A DNA stretch of 64,000 bases from Acidovorax sp. GBBC 1281 (GCF_028473645.1 NZ_CP097269.1:3118001-3182000), one strand, 5' to 3'; positions 54,001-63,815 are shown, counted from the first letter of the stretch. Notes: generated from the sequence alone by a model not told the origin. Numbers and translations: made by a program.

Positions 54001-54037
54001 ACGGCGGCAACGCCCGCCCACGCTCCAGCCCTCCTCC

Positions 54038-54625
54038 ATGAAACTGCTGATCGACTTCTTTCCCATCATCCTGTTCTTCGCGGCCTTCAAGCTGTGGGGC
54101 ATCTACACGGCCACGGCCGTGGCCATCGCTGCCACCGTGCTGCAGATCGGCTACCTGCGCTACAAGAACGGCAAGGTCGAGCCCATGCAGTGGGTGAGCC
54201 TGGGCGTCATCGTGGTGTTCGGCGGCGCCACGCTGCTCTCGCACAGCGAGACCTTCATCAAGTGGAAGCCCACGGTGCTGTATTGGCTGATGGGCTCGGC
54301 GCTGCTGATCGGCCAGCTGTTCTTCCGCAAGAACCTGATCCGCTCCCTGATGGGCGCGCAGATGGAGTTGCCCGACGCCGCCTGGCGCACCGTGAACTGG
54401 AGCTGGACCGGGTTCTTCGCGGTCATGGGTCTGGTTAACCTGTGGGTGGCCTACCGCTTCGACACCGACACCTGGGTCAATTTCAAGCTGTTCGGCGGCA
54501 TCGGGCTGATGGCAGTGTTCGTCATTGGCCAGGCCCTGTACCTGAGCCGCTATATGAAGGAAGACGACACCAAGGCCGTGCCCAACGCCACGCCCGAGGC
54601 AGCCCACAAGGACTTGCAGCCATGA
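54038..54625 (+). CDS. yciB: YciB/IspZ inner-membrane septation protein
   Basis: This 195-residue protein with five helices begins [28 protein letters not shown] and holds the family segments [24 protein letters not shown] and [20 protein letters not shown]. It affects envelope integrity and cell division in enterobacteria. It overlaps the bolA-type gene by 4 bp. Confidence 0.95.
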   Translation: MKLLIDFFPIILFFAAFKLWGIYTATAVAIAATVLQIGYLRYKNGKVEPMQWVSLGVIVVFGGATLLSHSETFIKWKPTVLYWLMGSALLIGQLFFRKNLIRSLMGAQMELPDAAWRTVNWSWTGFFAVMGLVNLWVAYRFDTDTWVNFKLFGGIGLMAVFVIGQALYLSRYMKEDDTKAVPNATPEAAHKDLQP

Positions 54626-54891
54626 CGGTTCTGGCCATCACCGCCGAGGCCATGGCGGCCCGGCTGCAGGAGCGGCTGAACCCTTCAGCGCTGCAGGTGC
54701 TGGACGAAAGCGCCGCCCATGCAGGCCATGTGGGGTCCAACGGAACGGGTTTCGGCACCCATTTCCGGGTGCGGATTTCGTCACCTTTGTTTACAGGAAG
54801 ACCCCGCGTCGCACAACATCGCCTTGTGTATGATGCGCTGCAAGAATTTATTGACCAGGGCGCTCACGCCATAGCCATTGAAGTTCTTTGA
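54622..54891 (+). CDS. BolA-family protein
   Basis: This 89-residue BolA/IbaG-type protein has a helical start and the family core [29 protein letters not shown]. BolA proteins pair with monothiol glutaredoxins in iron-sulfur handling. Translation is coupled to yciB. Confidence 0.93.
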   Translation: MTVLAITAEAMAARLQERLNPSALQVLDESAAHAGHVGSNGTGFGTHFRVRISSPLFTGRPRVAQHRLVYDALQEFIDQGAHAIAIEVL

Positions 54892-54958
54892 TCCGGCCCT
54901 ATTTGTCGGACTTGCGGTCCAAACGGCCGCAACTCATTTCCTTTTTGTGGACTCCCCA

Positions 54959-55744
54959 ATGAAGAAAAAGCTTTTGTCCGGCCTCGTGGCCGCTGCCGTG
55001 CTGAGCGCGACGGCCTTTCCCGTCTACGCTCAAAACCTCGCCGTTGTGAATGGCAAGGCCGTTCCCAAGGAACGCGCCGAAGCCCTGAAGCAGCAAGTGG
55101 AACGTTCCGGCCGCCCCGTGACCCCCGAGGTCGAAGGACAGATCAAGGAAGAAGTGATCGCCCGCGAAATCTTCTTGCAGGAAGCCCAGAAGCGCGGCCT
55201 CGAAGCCTCGCCCGACTACAAGGTCCAGATGGAACTGGCCCGCCAGACCATCCTGATCCGCGAACTGTTCGCCGATTACCAAAAGGCCAACCCCGTCACC
55301 GACGCCGAAATCCAGGCCGAGTACGACAAGTTCGTTGCCGCCAACACCGGCAAGGAATACAAGGCCAGCCACATCCTGGTGGAAAAGGAAGACCAGGCCA
55401 AGGCCATCATCGCGTCCATCAAGAAGGGCGCCAAGTTTGAAGACATCGCCAAGAAGCAGTCCAAGGACCCCGGATCCGGCGCCCGCGGCGGCGACCTGGA
55501 CTGGTCGGCTCCGAGCAGCTACGTGGCCGAGTTCACCGAAGCGCTGGTCAAGCTGAACAAGGGCCAGATGACCCAGACGCCGGTCAAGACCCAGTTCGGC
55601 TGGCACATCATCCGCCTGGACGACGTGCGGGAAGCCAAGCTGCCCAAGCTGGAAGAAGTGAAGCCCCAGGTGGCGCAGCAACTGCAGCAGCAGAAGCTGG
55701 CGAAGTTCCAGGAAGAACTGCGCACGAAGGCCAAGATCGAGTAA
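54959..55744 (+). CDS. Parvulin-type periplasmic peptidyl-prolyl isomerase
   Basis: This chaperone helps fold exported proteins. From ATG 54,959 it has 261 residues: signal peptide MKKKLLSGLVAAAVLSATAFPVYA, a SurA-like helical region, and a parvulin domain at ~130-225 (ASHILVEKEDQAKAII, GSGARGGDLDWSAP, TQFGWHIIRLDDV). A terminator follows 56 bp later. Confidence 0.95.
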   Translation: MKKKLLSGLVAAAVLSATAFPVYAQNLAVVNGKAVPKERAEALKQQVERSGRPVTPEVEGQIKEEVIAREIFLQEAQKRGLEASPDYKVQMELARQTILIRELFADYQKANPVTDAEIQAEYDKFVAANTGKEYKASHILVEKEDQAKAIIASIKKGAKFEDIAKKQSKDPGSGARGGDLDWSAPSSYVAEFTEALVKLNKGQMTQTPVKTQFGWHIIRLDDVREAKLPKLEEVKPQVAQQLQQQKLAKFQEELRTKAKIE

Positions 55745-55800
55745 TCGCTCACGGTCGGTGGACCGGCGACACCCTGCCGATCCACCAGGCTTCAAGTCTC

Positions 55801-55831
55801 AACGCGGCCCCACGGGCCGCGTTCTGCTTTT
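55801..55831 (+). terminator. Terminator after the isomerase gene
   Basis: GCGGCCC-CAC-GGGCCGC is a perfect 7-bp stem followed by GTTCTGCTTTT. It ends the selO-to-isomerase transcript. On the other strand the following gene converges on it. Confidence 0.85.
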
Positions 55832-55860
55832 GGGACGGGCCTTGTGCCTTTTGCCTTTTC

Positions 55861-56658
55861 CTAAAAGCGGCCCAGCGTCCAGGATGCTGCCATCAGCAGA
55901 CCGATCATGACCGGCTGGTGCAGCATGTAATAGCTCAGGCTCCAGCGTCCCAGCACCGCCAGCGGTGACAGCGCACGGGGCAGCGCTACCTTCATCCATT
56001 GCGGGCGCCGTCGCAGCACCCATTGCCCGCTCGCCAGGCCCCACCACATCACGCCCAGCCAGGGCAGCACCGGCACATAGTCTTCGGTGAAAGGCTTGCG
56101 CGATACCAGTCCCAGCCAGTTGAGCGCATAGCCGTTGAACGTGGAAGCCCAGGCCGCCAGCGGCCCCTCTGTCAGCGCCCATCCCGCCATGGAGGGAAGC
56201 GCCACGGCCATTGCGCCGGCAGGCCAGAGCCAGGCACCCCACCCCGCCGTGCATCGCGCGACGAGGAGCATGGCAGCCATCCCGTGCAAAACGCCGAAAT
56301 GGATGAAGCTCTGCGGAAACATCAGTGACGACCCTGCGGTGACCAGCAAGGCGCATCCCACGATCTGCAGCCAGCGCTTGAAGAAGCGGGCCCATCCGAG
56401 GCCCTGCTGCCAGGCCAGTGCCTGCCCCAGCCCCGCGCAAAAGAGAAAGAGCGCAACGATGGCTGTCCGCTGGGTCGTCCAGAAAGGATCGGCACGGAAA
56501 TTCTGCGGCCAGTACCCGAAGTGGCTGAGGTCGAAACAGAAATGGAAGACCGTCATCCACACCATGGCCACGCCCCGCAAGGCGTCCACGCCCTCCATGC
56601 GCGCCCCGCCGGTGCGCGGAGAAGAGCCAAAGGGGGAAAACGGACGGGACGTTGCCAT
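55861..56658 (-). CDS. DUF1624-type heparan-alpha-glucosaminide acetyltransferase-like membrane protein
   Basis: This 265-residue protein has about seven helices and starts near MATSRPFSPFG. The family segment GVDALRGVAMVWMTVFHFCFDL is at the front, with FIHFGVLHGMAAMLLV in the middle and SLSYYMLHQPVMIGLLM at the end. It probably moves an acyl group across the inner membrane. The substrate is unknown. A longer start at 56,709 is possible. Confidence 0.85.
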   Translation of the reverse strand: MATSRPFSPFGSSPRTGGARMEGVDALRGVAMVWMTVFHFCFDLSHFGYWPQNFRADPFWTTQRTAIVALFLFCAGLGQALAWQQGLGWARFFKRWLQIVGCALLVTAGSSLMFPQSFIHFGVLHGMAAMLLVARCTAGWGAWLWPAGAMAVALPSMAGWALTEGPLAAWASTFNGYALNWLGLVSRKPFTEDYVPVLPWLGVMWWGLASGQWVLRRRPQWMKVALPRALSPLAVLGRWSLSYYMLHQPVMIGLLMAASWTLGRF

Positions 56659-56803
56659 GTGCTTTGGAAGAATGGGAAATGGTGGAGCGATCGGTCCAGG
56701 CGCTGCCACGGCTGAGCCTCAGCATGGGCCTACCGCGGTGCTGGATGCAATTTCAGCTTGTTGGCCGTATGGCCCCGTTCTAGCATGGGACCGAGGAGGC
56801 ATT

Positions 56804-57085
56804 ATGGACAATCATCCACAAGCAGAAATAGAACTGCTACGCGAGGAAATCAGAACGCTCAAAAGCGCACTCGCCAACGTCACGACCCAGGTGCAACCGC
56901 TGAATATGCTGGCCCAGGCCTTGGTGATATTGCACCAGGAACCTGCCGTACTGCGCATGGTGTTCGAGCATGCGATTCCCGAAGCCAACGTGCCGGATTT
57001 ACCCTTCCTCATGGAAGAGGAAGACGTGGAACGCCTGGCGCACCAACGCGAGTGGATCTTGAGGCTGCTGCGAAGCCGGGGCTGA
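56804..57085 (+). CDS. Small helical protein, 93 residues, unknown
   Basis: MDNHPQAEIELLREEIRTLK begins a coiled-coil protein with the core NMLAQALVILHQEPAVLRMV and an acidic end (LMEEEDVERLAHQREWIL). GAGGAGG precedes the ATG. No family is recognised. It is soluble and probably oligomeric. Confidence 0.7.
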   Translation: MDNHPQAEIELLREEIRTLKSALANVTTQVQPLNMLAQALVILHQEPAVLRMVFEHAIPEANVPDLPFLMEEEDVERLAHQREWILRLLRSRG

Positions 57086-57162
57086 TCTTCCTGCGCCTAC
57101 CATGGACGCAGAAAACTGCAGCGAAGGGAATACCGGAGAGGAGGGCAAATCCAAAAAGACAA

Positions 57163-57192
57163 AAGGGGTCAGGTCAAATGACCTAACCCCTT
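57163..57192. terminator. Bidirectional terminator between the small gene and tRNA-Pro
   Basis: AAGGGGTCAGGTCA and TGACCTAACCCCTT form a 13-14 bp stem with one mismatch around AA. On the minus strand a TTTTGTCTTTTT tract follows. It ends the tRNA transcript and probably also the 93-residue gene. Confidence 0.75.
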
Positions 57193-57199
57193 GAATCAA

Positions 57200-57276
57200 T
57201 GGTCGGAGCGGCGGGATTCGAACTCGCGACCCTCTGCTCCCAAAGCAGATGCGCTACCAGGCTGCGCTACGCTCCG
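57200..57276 (-). tRNA. tRNA-Pro (UGG)
   Basis: The minus-strand 77-nt sequence begins CGGAGCGTAGCGCAGCCTGG, and its acceptor stem CGGAGCG pairs with CGCTCCG before an encoded CCA end. The anticodon loop TTTGGGA gives UGG. The T loop GTTCGAATC is canonical. Confidence 0.97.
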
Positions 57277-57349
57277 ACAACTAGTATTCTAACCTTGCAT
57301 CAGAGCCATATTTGGAAGACTCAAAGAAATTTGCCAGTTTTTTTCAAAC

Positions 57350-57598
57350 TCACCGCGACGAGGGGCCCGGGCCACGGCCTGGGAGGTGGCGGAAGGTGAT
57401 GCGGCCCTTGGACAGGTCGTAGGGGGACATTTCCAGCGAGACCTTGTCGCCGGCAAGAATGCGGATGTGGTGCTTGCGCATCTTGCCGCCGGTGTAGGCG
57501 ATCAGTTGATGGCCATTGTCCAGCGTGACGCGAAAGCGGGAATCGGGCAGGACTTCCGTCACGGAGCCCTGCATTTCAATCAGTTCTTCTTTGGCCAT
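57350..57598 (-). CDS. infA: Translation initiation factor IF-1
   Basis: This 82-residue S1/OB-fold factor binds the ribosomal A site at initiation. It reads [20 protein letters not shown], then the [32 protein letters not shown] core. The Pro/Gly-rich tail (GRGPGPSSR) is a little longer than in E. coli. Confidence 0.96.
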   Translation of the reverse strand: MAKEELIEMQGSVTEVLPDSRFRVTLDNGHQLIAYTGGKMRKHHIRILAGDKVSLEMSPYDLSKGRITFRHLPGRGPGPSSR

Positions 57599-58053
57599 GA
57601 TTTCAAGTCAATCTTCAAACAGTAATAGGAGGTATCGGGGGCCTGCGCGAAACTGCAACCGGAATGTCGGCCCATCTCGCAAGAGATCCAGGCGCGGTGC
57701 ACAGCAAGCGGGGGTGGTCACTGCGCCCCATGGCGCATCGGTCGGAAAAGGCCGGCGGGGTGGCTTCCACACACAGCAGCGGCAGCGAGGCGCTGCGCAA
57801 AACCGCACCATTGTAACGTAGTAAGGAATCGTGTGGAATAGTGCCGATACACCACTGCGCCGCGCGCCGGCCCATGCACCGCGCCGGTTGCACCCCGTGG
57901 TGAATGGCATCGATTTGACGCAGCGGCCCCGACTGACTTCGTTCCGGCATCTGGCGCCAGATGGCCCACGCATGCAGCGTCAAGGCGCACGGCCGGGCCC
58001 CGCAGGCGCGCTCGGTAGAATGCCTCGCACCCCAACCGCTCAGGAAGTCCACC
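57599..58053. other. Intergenic region between infA and psd
   Basis: These 455 bp hold no gene that I can support. The open frames on either strand are Arg/Ala/Pro-rich and lack a ribosome site. The promoters of infA (leftward) and psd (rightward) must lie here. Confidence 0.5.
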
Positions 58054-58905
58054 TTGTCAGACCGCCTTGCCGTACTGCCTCAATATCTACTTCCCAAACA
58101 AGCGCTGACGGCGCTGGCAGGGCGGCTTGCACGGGCGCAGGGAGGCCCCCGCACCACTGCCGCGATCGAGCGTTTCATCGCCCGTTACCGGGTGGACATG
58201 AGCGAAGCGGTCGAGCCCCGCCCGGCCGCATACGCCACGTTCAACGATTTCTTCACCCGCGCCCTGCGCCCCGGTGTGCGCCCGCTCGCCGCGGCAGCTG
58301 CGGTCTGCCCGGTGGATGGGGCGGTCAGCCAGTTCGGGCCCATTGACCAGGATCAGATCTTCCAGGCCAAGGGCCACCGCTACTCGACCACGACCTTGGT
58401 GGGCGGCGATGCGGCGCTGGCCGCGCAGTTCGACAACGGCAGCTTTGCGACGATCTACCTGAGCCCCCGCGACTACCACCGCATCCACATGCCCTGCGAT
58501 GGCACCTTGCTGCGCATGGTGCATGTGCCGGGCGACCTTTTTTCGGTGAACCCGGTCACGGCGCGGGGCGTACCCGGTCTGTTCGCGCGCAACGAGCGCG
58601 TGGTGTGCGTGTTCGACACACCTTTGGGAAAGATGGTGCTCGTGCTGGTGGGCGCGACCATCGTGGGCAGCATGGCCACGGTGTGGCACGGTCAGGTCAA
58701 CCCGCCGCGCAGCGGCGAGCTGCGCCACTGGGACTATGCCGACCGGCAGATCGTGCTGCGCCAGGGCGAGGAAATGGGCCGCTTCCTGCTGGGCTCCACC
58801 GTGGTGCTTCTGTTTCAGCGCGGTGCGGTGCGGTTTTCGGAGCAATGGGCCCCTGCCCGGCCCGTGCGGCTGGGCGAGGCGATGGCCGAGCGGCCGGCCG
58901 GCTGA
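58054..58905 (+). CDS. psd: Phosphatidylserine decarboxylase proenzyme
   Basis: This enzyme makes phosphatidylethanolamine at the inner membrane. The TTG at 58,054 is chosen because AGGAAG lies 7-9 bases upstream and the product LSDRLAVLPQYLLPKQALT aligns with the usual N-terminus (283 residues). The LGST motif near the end is the autocleavage site that forms the pyruvoyl group. HRIHMPCDGTL and PVDGAVSQFG are conserved. A start upstream would add 31 implausible residues. Confidence 0.93.
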   Translation: MSDRLAVLPQYLLPKQALTALAGRLARAQGGPRTTAAIERFIARYRVDMSEAVEPRPAAYATFNDFFTRALRPGVRPLAAAAAVCPVDGAVSQFGPIDQDQIFQAKGHRYSTTTLVGGDAALAAQFDNGSFATIYLSPRDYHRIHMPCDGTLLRMVHVPGDLFSVNPVTARGVPGLFARNERVVCVFDTPLGKMVLVLVGATIVGSMATVWHGQVNPPRSGELRHWDYADRQIVLRQGEEMGRFLLGSTVVLLFQRGAVRFSEQWAPARPVRLGEAMAERPAG

Positions 58906-58988
58906 GCGAGTGAATGACTTAAGCCTGAGTCAGCCTGCGGCCCACGCGCCCTGCCCCGATCCTGCATGAAGCGGAATGCCGGGGGACT

Positions 58989-59243
58989 TCAGCGCTGGCG
59001 CACGGTGGTGAACGCGCTGGGTGCCAGGAAGAGCCGGCTGGGGGAGACGGACGCCTCGTGGCCCACGAGGTAGATGGCCAGTTCCTGGCGGCGCAGGGCC
59101 ACATGGCTCACGGTTTCCCACTGGTCGCCCATGCGCACCGAGGTGCCGGGCCGAAACAGCGGCATGTGAAAGAACTCTCCCCATCCAGGCAGGGCTGCGG
59201 GCTTTTCCGCGACCGCAGGCGCGAGGGTGGGGGCGATGTCCAT
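58989..59243 (-). CDS. Small conserved-type protein, 84 residues, unknown
   Basis: From ATG 59,243 the product is MDIAPTLAPAVAEKPAALPG, then HMPLFRPGTSVRMGDQWETVSHVALRRQELAIYLVG, a compact beta-rich fold with a KOW-like look. It is convergent with psd and divergent from the phosphatase gene. No function is known to me. Confidence 0.65.
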   Translation of the reverse strand: MDIAPTLAPAVAEKPAALPGWGEFFHMPLFRPGTSVRMGDQWETVSHVALRRQELAIYLVGHEASVSPSRLFLAPSAFTTVRQR

Positions 59244-59399
59244 GGCGCATGCTACCCCGCCACGGGCCCCAGCGGGGAAATGATTGGTGTGCGGCGTCAC
59301 GGCGCTGTCACAGCGCGACCCTAGAGTGCAGCCGCAGCAGGCCGCGAGCGGCCTGCGCGCACCCTTTTCGCTCCCGCCTTTCCAACCTGCCTGCTCCCC

Positions 59400-61346
59400 A
59401 TGACGCTGCCCCTGCCCCGACGCACCCTGATCCTGGCGCTCGCCGCCGCATTCGTGCTCTCCGCCTGTGGCGGCGGGGGTTCCGATGCCGCACCACCCGA
59501 TGCGCCGCGCGGCCTGGGATTTGCCGATTCCGCACCGGTGCCCAACGAATCGACCACGCCGCCGTTCGTGGACTTCGCCTTCACCAACCAGCGCGGCGAT
59601 GCCCGCTACGCCACGCTGGCCACCAACGCCGGCGTGCGGGTGCTGTCGGGCTTTCTCGACATCTGGAAGCCCAGCACGCTGCTGGTGGATGCCGGCGTGA
59701 CGGCCGATGCCAACGGCGCCTTCCCTGCGATCAAGCCGGCGGCCTGGACCGGCATTCCCGGTGACGCGACCGACGGCACGGTGCTGAACGCGCAGGTGCA
59801 CACCCGCAACATCCAGTACGTGGTGGACGCCACGGCGCGCCGCACCGCGGCCCAGGAACTCCTGGCCTACGAAGACGACCGGCGCGGCAAGGCCTACAGC
59901 GTGACCGATGGCCTGGGCCCGCTGGCCAACGCATGGCGCACCGCGGCGCAGCAAAAGACCAGCATTTCGGGCATTCCCGCGGACGCGACCACGGTGCTCT
60001 ACAACGACACCGGCAACAACGCCGGCGTGGGCGGCAGCGCCAACGCGGGCTTCGGCACGGTGGTGGACTTCATCGGCGGCATCGGCGACAACGCCTCGAC
60101 CGAGCCGGCCAAGCGCTTCTACAAGTACGCCCGCCCGTGGCGCTGGAGCGCCAATGTGCAGATCGTGCCGGCCCTGGTGCCCGCCAAGAGCACCACCCCG
60201 GCCACCGACGGCGGCTTCACCAGCGGCCACACCGCCGAGGGCGTGCGCGATGCCATCGCCATGGCCTACCTGGTGCCGGAGCGGTTCCAGGAAATGCTGG
60301 CACGTGGGCTGGAGATGGGCGAAAGCCGCATCCTGGCCGGCATGCACTCGCCCCTGGATGTGATCAGCGGCCGCGTGCACGGCCAGGCCGTGGCCGCCGC
60401 CAGCATCGCCACCGGCGTGAACGCGCCGCGCAAGGCCGCTGCCGTGGCCCAGGCCCGCAGCACGCTGATGGCAGCCGTCGGGGCGCGCACGCCGGAGGAA
60501 TTCCTGCAGATCGCCCATTCGCAGGCCACCACCGCCGACCGTTTCGCCGACCGCGCCACCAACCAGGCCGAGTACCTGCGCCGGATGACGTTCGGCTTCG
60601 CTCCCATCGGCGACACCACGCGTCCGGCCGTCGTGCCCAAGAGCGCGGAGGTGCTGCTGGAAACGCGCTTCCCCTACCTGGATGCGGGCCAGCGCCGCGT
60701 GGTGCTCAAGACCACCGCGATCGCCTCGGGCTACCCGGTGTTGGACGACGCCGAAGGCTGGGGTCGCCTGAACCTGTTCGCGGCCGGCGACGGCTACGGC
60801 GCCTTCAACGGCGACGTGGCGGTGACCATGGACGCGGCGCAGGGCGGCTTCAACGCGCTGGACGCCTGGCGCAACCCCATCGCGGGCGCCGGCAAGCTCA
60901 CCAAGCGCGGCAGCGGCACGCTCGTGCTGGCGGGCGCGAACCGCTACACCGGGGGCACGGAAGTGTCCGCAGGTGCCGTGCGGGCCGACAGCAGCAATGC
61001 GCTGGGGCAAGGCGACGTGTACCTGAGCGGCGGCACGCTGATCGGCAACACGGCGGCGGAACTGGCCATCGGCGGTGCCTTCACCCTGGGCAGCAGCAGC
61101 ACGCTGGAACTGCGCGTGGGCGCCAACGGCGCCGGCCAGCTGCAGGCCGCCGGCCCGGTCACGCTGGCGGGTACCCTGCGCATCGCCTTCCGCTCGGGCT
61201 TCACGCCAACGGTCGGATCGACCCTCACGCTGGTGCGTGGCGCCCCGGTGCGCGGGACGTTCGGCAGCATCACGGTCAACGGCTTCAAGGTCACGCCCAT
61301 CTATCTGGACGATTCCGTGCAGCTTCGGATCGACGCCGCAGCCTGA
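59400..61346 (+). CDS. PAP2-type acid phosphatase lipoprotein with autotransporter-associated beta-strand repeat
   Basis: This 648-residue secreted phosphatase has a signal with lipobox LSACGGGG near residue 22. The PAP2 signature is in order: KSTTPATDGGFTSGHT (~262-277) and SRILAGMHSPLDVISGR (~309-325). A passenger-like beta-helix follows at ~500-590 (GSGTLVLAGANRYTGGTEVSAG, the autotransporter-associated repeat). No C-terminal beta-barrel is present, so it is not a classical autotransporter. Confidence 0.88.
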   Translation: MTLPLPRRTLILALAAAFVLSACGGGGSDAAPPDAPRGLGFADSAPVPNESTTPPFVDFAFTNQRGDARYATLATNAGVRVLSGFLDIWKPSTLLVDAGVTADANGAFPAIKPAAWTGIPGDATDGTVLNAQVHTRNIQYVVDATARRTAAQELLAYEDDRRGKAYSVTDGLGPLANAWRTAAQQKTSISGIPADATTVLYNDTGNNAGVGGSANAGFGTVVDFIGGIGDNASTEPAKRFYKYARPWRWSANVQIVPALVPAKSTTPATDGGFTSGHTAEGVRDAIAMAYLVPERFQEMLARGLEMGESRILAGMHSPLDVISGRVHGQAVAAASIATGVNAPRKAAAVAQARSTLMAAVGARTPEEFLQIAHSQATTADRFADRATNQAEYLRRMTFGFAPIGDTTRPAVVPKSAEVLLETRFPYLDAGQRRVVLKTTAIASGYPVLDDAEGWGRLNLFAAGDGYGAFNGDVAVTMDAAQGGFNALDAWRNPIAGAGKLTKRGSGTLVLAGANRYTGGTEVSAGAVRADSSNALGQGDVYLSGGTLIGNTAAELAIGGAFTLGSSSTLELRVGANGAGQLQAAGPVTLAGTLRIAFRSGFTPTVGSTLTLVRGAPVRGTFGSITVNGFKVTPIYLDDSVQLRIDAAA

Positions 61347-61415
61347 CGCCGCGGGCGCCGCGCCGCCCTTCCCCACCAGGTGCGGTGGGCGCGCACCGGC
61401 CGCTCCTGGCAGGCC

Positions 61416-62240
61416 TTACGCCCGCACCCGGGTGCGGGCAAATTCCAGCACCGCCTCCAGCATGCGGTGCAGCACGGGCTGCACGCCGGCCGCCGCCTCG
61501 GGCAGGTAGTCGAACGGCAGGGCTTCCTGCATGTAGCTGCACTGCGTCATCTCCAGCTGCACCGCGTGCACGTTGCGCGCGGGATCGCCGTAGTGCCGCG
61601 TGATGTGGCCGCCCTTGAACCGGCCGTTGAGCACCGCGGTGTACGCCGGGTCGGACTGCCCGATGCGCAGCAGTGCCTGCGCCAGCGCCGGGTCGCAGCT
61701 GGCCCCTTCGGCCGTGCCCAGGTTCAGGTCCGGCAGCTTGCCCGCAAAAAACCTCGGCAGCACGGAGCGGATGGAGTGCGCATCCCACAGCATGGCCACG
61801 CCATGGGCGGTGCGCAGGCGTTCCAGCTCGGCGGCCAGCTGCGCGTGGTACGGCGCCCAAATGGCATCGCGGCGCACGGCGATCTCGGCGTCGTCCGGCG
61901 CATCGCCCGCCTCCGCGTAGATCGGCGTGTCGTCGAAGGTGTCCACCGGGCACAGGCCCGTCACGCTCTGGCCGGGATACAGGCTGGCGCCGTCCGGCGG
62001 CCGGTTCAGGTCGATCACATAGCGCGAATGCGTGGCCACCAGGATCGAGGCGCCGAGGTCGCGGGCAAAGCCGTACAGCCGCTCCAGGTGCCAGTCCGTA
62101 TCAGGCACCTGGCGGGCCTCGTCGGTGAAGCGCGCGGCGATGTCCGGGGGCACATGCGTGCCCACGTGGGGCATGGACACGAGCAGCGGCGCGGTGCCCT
62201 GGTGGAAGGTGAAGGGTGGCGGGGAATGGGTGGCGGTCAT
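61416..62240 (-). CDS. hutG: N-formylglutamate deformylase
   Basis: This enzyme completes histidine breakdown: formylglutamate to glutamate and formate. From ATG 62,240 it has 274 residues with SMPHVGTHVP, DTDWHLERLYGFA and HSRYVIDLNRPPDG, the family metal- and substrate-binding segments. It is the last gene of the hutI-hutF-hutG run. Confidence 0.95.
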   Translation of the reverse strand: MTATHSPPPFTFHQGTAPLLVSMPHVGTHVPPDIAARFTDEARQVPDTDWHLERLYGFARDLGASILVATHSRYVIDLNRPPDGASLYPGQSVTGLCPVDTFDDTPIYAEAGDAPDDAEIAVRRDAIWAPYHAQLAAELERLRTAHGVAMLWDAHSIRSVLPRFFAGKLPDLNLGTAEGASCDPALAQALLRIGQSDPAYTAVLNGRFKGGHITRHYGDPARNVHAVQLEMTQCSYMQEALPFDYLPEAAAGVQPVLHRMLEAVLEFARTRVRA

Positions 62241-62290
62241 GCGATCGGGTCTGCGTTGGGGGCTTCGAAAGCCGAGGGCCGGCCGGTCGG

Positions 62291-63757
62291 TCAATGCCCG
62301 GCGCGGGTGATGGTGGCCGTGCGGGCCGCCACGAAGGCGGCGGCGGCACGATCGTGCAGCGCGTGGTGCCCCGCGACCACGCGCGGCGTGCCGGCGGTCC
62401 AGAGGCTGTGCAGCGCCGAGGTGCGATGGCTGCCGAACACGTGCGCGCCCAGCATGCTGTCGGGCGGCAGGCCCTGCAGTGCGATGTGCTGCGCATCGAG
62501 CGCCACCAGATCGGCGCGCTCGCCCACCGCGATGCCGGCCGGAGCGCCGGGCGTGCACTGGCCGCTGGCCTGCGCCCCGCCCTGCACCGCCTGCAGCGCC
62601 ATGGCGGTGGCGACCTCGGGGTGGGCGCGGCTGGCCAGCACGTTGCGCTGGCGCAGGGACAGGCGCTGGCCGTATTCGAGCAGCATCAGCTCTTCCGCCG
62701 CGTTCACGCAGGCGTGGCTGTCGGAGCCCACGCCCCAGCGGCCGCCGCCCGCCAGCCAGCGCGGCAGGTCGAACAGGCCGTCGCCCAGGTTGGCCTCGGT
62801 GGTGGGGCACAGGCCGGCCACGGCGCCGGTGCGGGCGGCGCCCGCGTATTCGTCGGGCGTCATGTGGGTGGCATGCACCAGGCACCAGCGCGCATCGACC
62901 GGCGCATGCTCCAGCAGCCATTGCACCGGGCGCTGGCCGCTCCAGGCGATGCAGTCGTCCACCTCCTGCGTCTGTTCGGCGATGTGGATGTGCACCGGCG
63001 CCGCCGGGCTCAGGGCCGTGAGGCCTTCGACCGCAATGCGCAGGCTGTCGGGCGGCACGGCGCGCAGCGAATGCGGGGCCAGACCCAGGATGCCGCCCTG
63101 CGCGGCCACCACGGGCGCCAATCGTTCCAGCAGCGCGAGCATGCTGTCGGTGCTGCGGATGAAGCGGCGCTGGTCCTCGCGCGGCGCGCGGCCGCCAAAG
63201 CCGCTGGTCTGGTAGAGCACCGGCAGCAAGGTGATGCCGATGCCCGCGGCCTGGGCGGCACGCAGCAGCGCGAGCGACATGGCGGCATCGTCGGCATAGG
63301 GCTGGCCTGCCGCGTCGTGGTGCACGTAATGGAACTCGCACACCGCGGTGTAGCCCGCCTCCAGCATCTCCACATAGAGCCAGGTGGCGATCGCCTCCAG
63401 GTGCTCGGGCGTGGTGCGCGCGGCAAAGCGGTACATGAGGTTGCGCCAGCTCCAGAAGCTGTCCTGCCCGCCGTCCGGCTGGGGCGCGCGGTATTCGGTC
63501 AGCCCGGCGAAGGCACGCTGGAAGGCGTGCGAGTGCAGGTTGGGCATGCCGGGAAGGACCGGGCCCGGCGCACGCGGCGCGGTGCCGGCTGCGCTGCCCG
63601 GCGCCACGGCGGTGAGCCGGCCCGCGGCATCCCACTGCAGCAGCACGTCGCGCGCCCAGCCGCCGGGCAGCAGGGCGTCCTGCGCGAACAGGGCGCCAGC
63701 GGGAGGCGTCTGCGGTGCAGAGGACTCGGCAGGCGGGGATGAAACGGTGGTGCTCAT
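62291..63757 (-). CDS. hutF: Formimidoylglutamate deiminase
   Basis: This amidohydrolase converts formiminoglutamate to formylglutamate and ammonia. From ATG 63,757 it has 488 residues: MPNLHSHAFQRAFAG (metal HxH), HIHIAEQTQEVDD, CLVHATHMTPDE and GSDSHACVN hold the active-site residues. With hutG it defines the two-step formylglutamate branch. Confidence 0.95.
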   Translation of the reverse strand: MSTTVSSPPAESSAPQTPPAGALFAQDALLPGGWARDVLLQWDAAGRLTAVAPGSAAGTAPRAPGPVLPGMPNLHSHAFQRAFAGLTEYRAPQPDGGQDSFWSWRNLMYRFAARTTPEHLEAIATWLYVEMLEAGYTAVCEFHYVHHDAAGQPYADDAAMSLALLRAAQAAGIGITLLPVLYQTSGFGGRAPREDQRRFIRSTDSMLALLERLAPVVAAQGGILGLAPHSLRAVPPDSLRIAVEGLTALSPAAPVHIHIAEQTQEVDDCIAWSGQRPVQWLLEHAPVDARWCLVHATHMTPDEYAGAARTGAVAGLCPTTEANLGDGLFDLPRWLAGGGRWGVGSDSHACVNAAEELMLLEYGQRLSLRQRNVLASRAHPEVATAMALQAVQGGAQASGQCTPGAPAGIAVGERADLVALDAQHIALQGLPPDSMLGAHVFGSHRTSALHSLWTAGTPRVVAGHHALHDRAAAAFVAARTATITRAGH

Positions 63758-63815
63758 CAATCAATGGCCTCGGGGCAGATGGGAAATGAGAAAAAGGTCT
63801 TGGGCCACCGGTGCA

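Noticed and set aside
57200..57276. tRNA-Pro as the attachment site of the ICE
   Set aside because: The tRNA is 16 kb from the island, complete, and no copy of its 3' end is seen near 13.8 or 40.9 kb.
57608..57973. Gene for a Cys/Arg-rich protein between infA and psd
   Set aside because: The composition is typical of an antisense frame in GC-rich DNA. No start context is seen, and the promoters of both neighbours must fit there.
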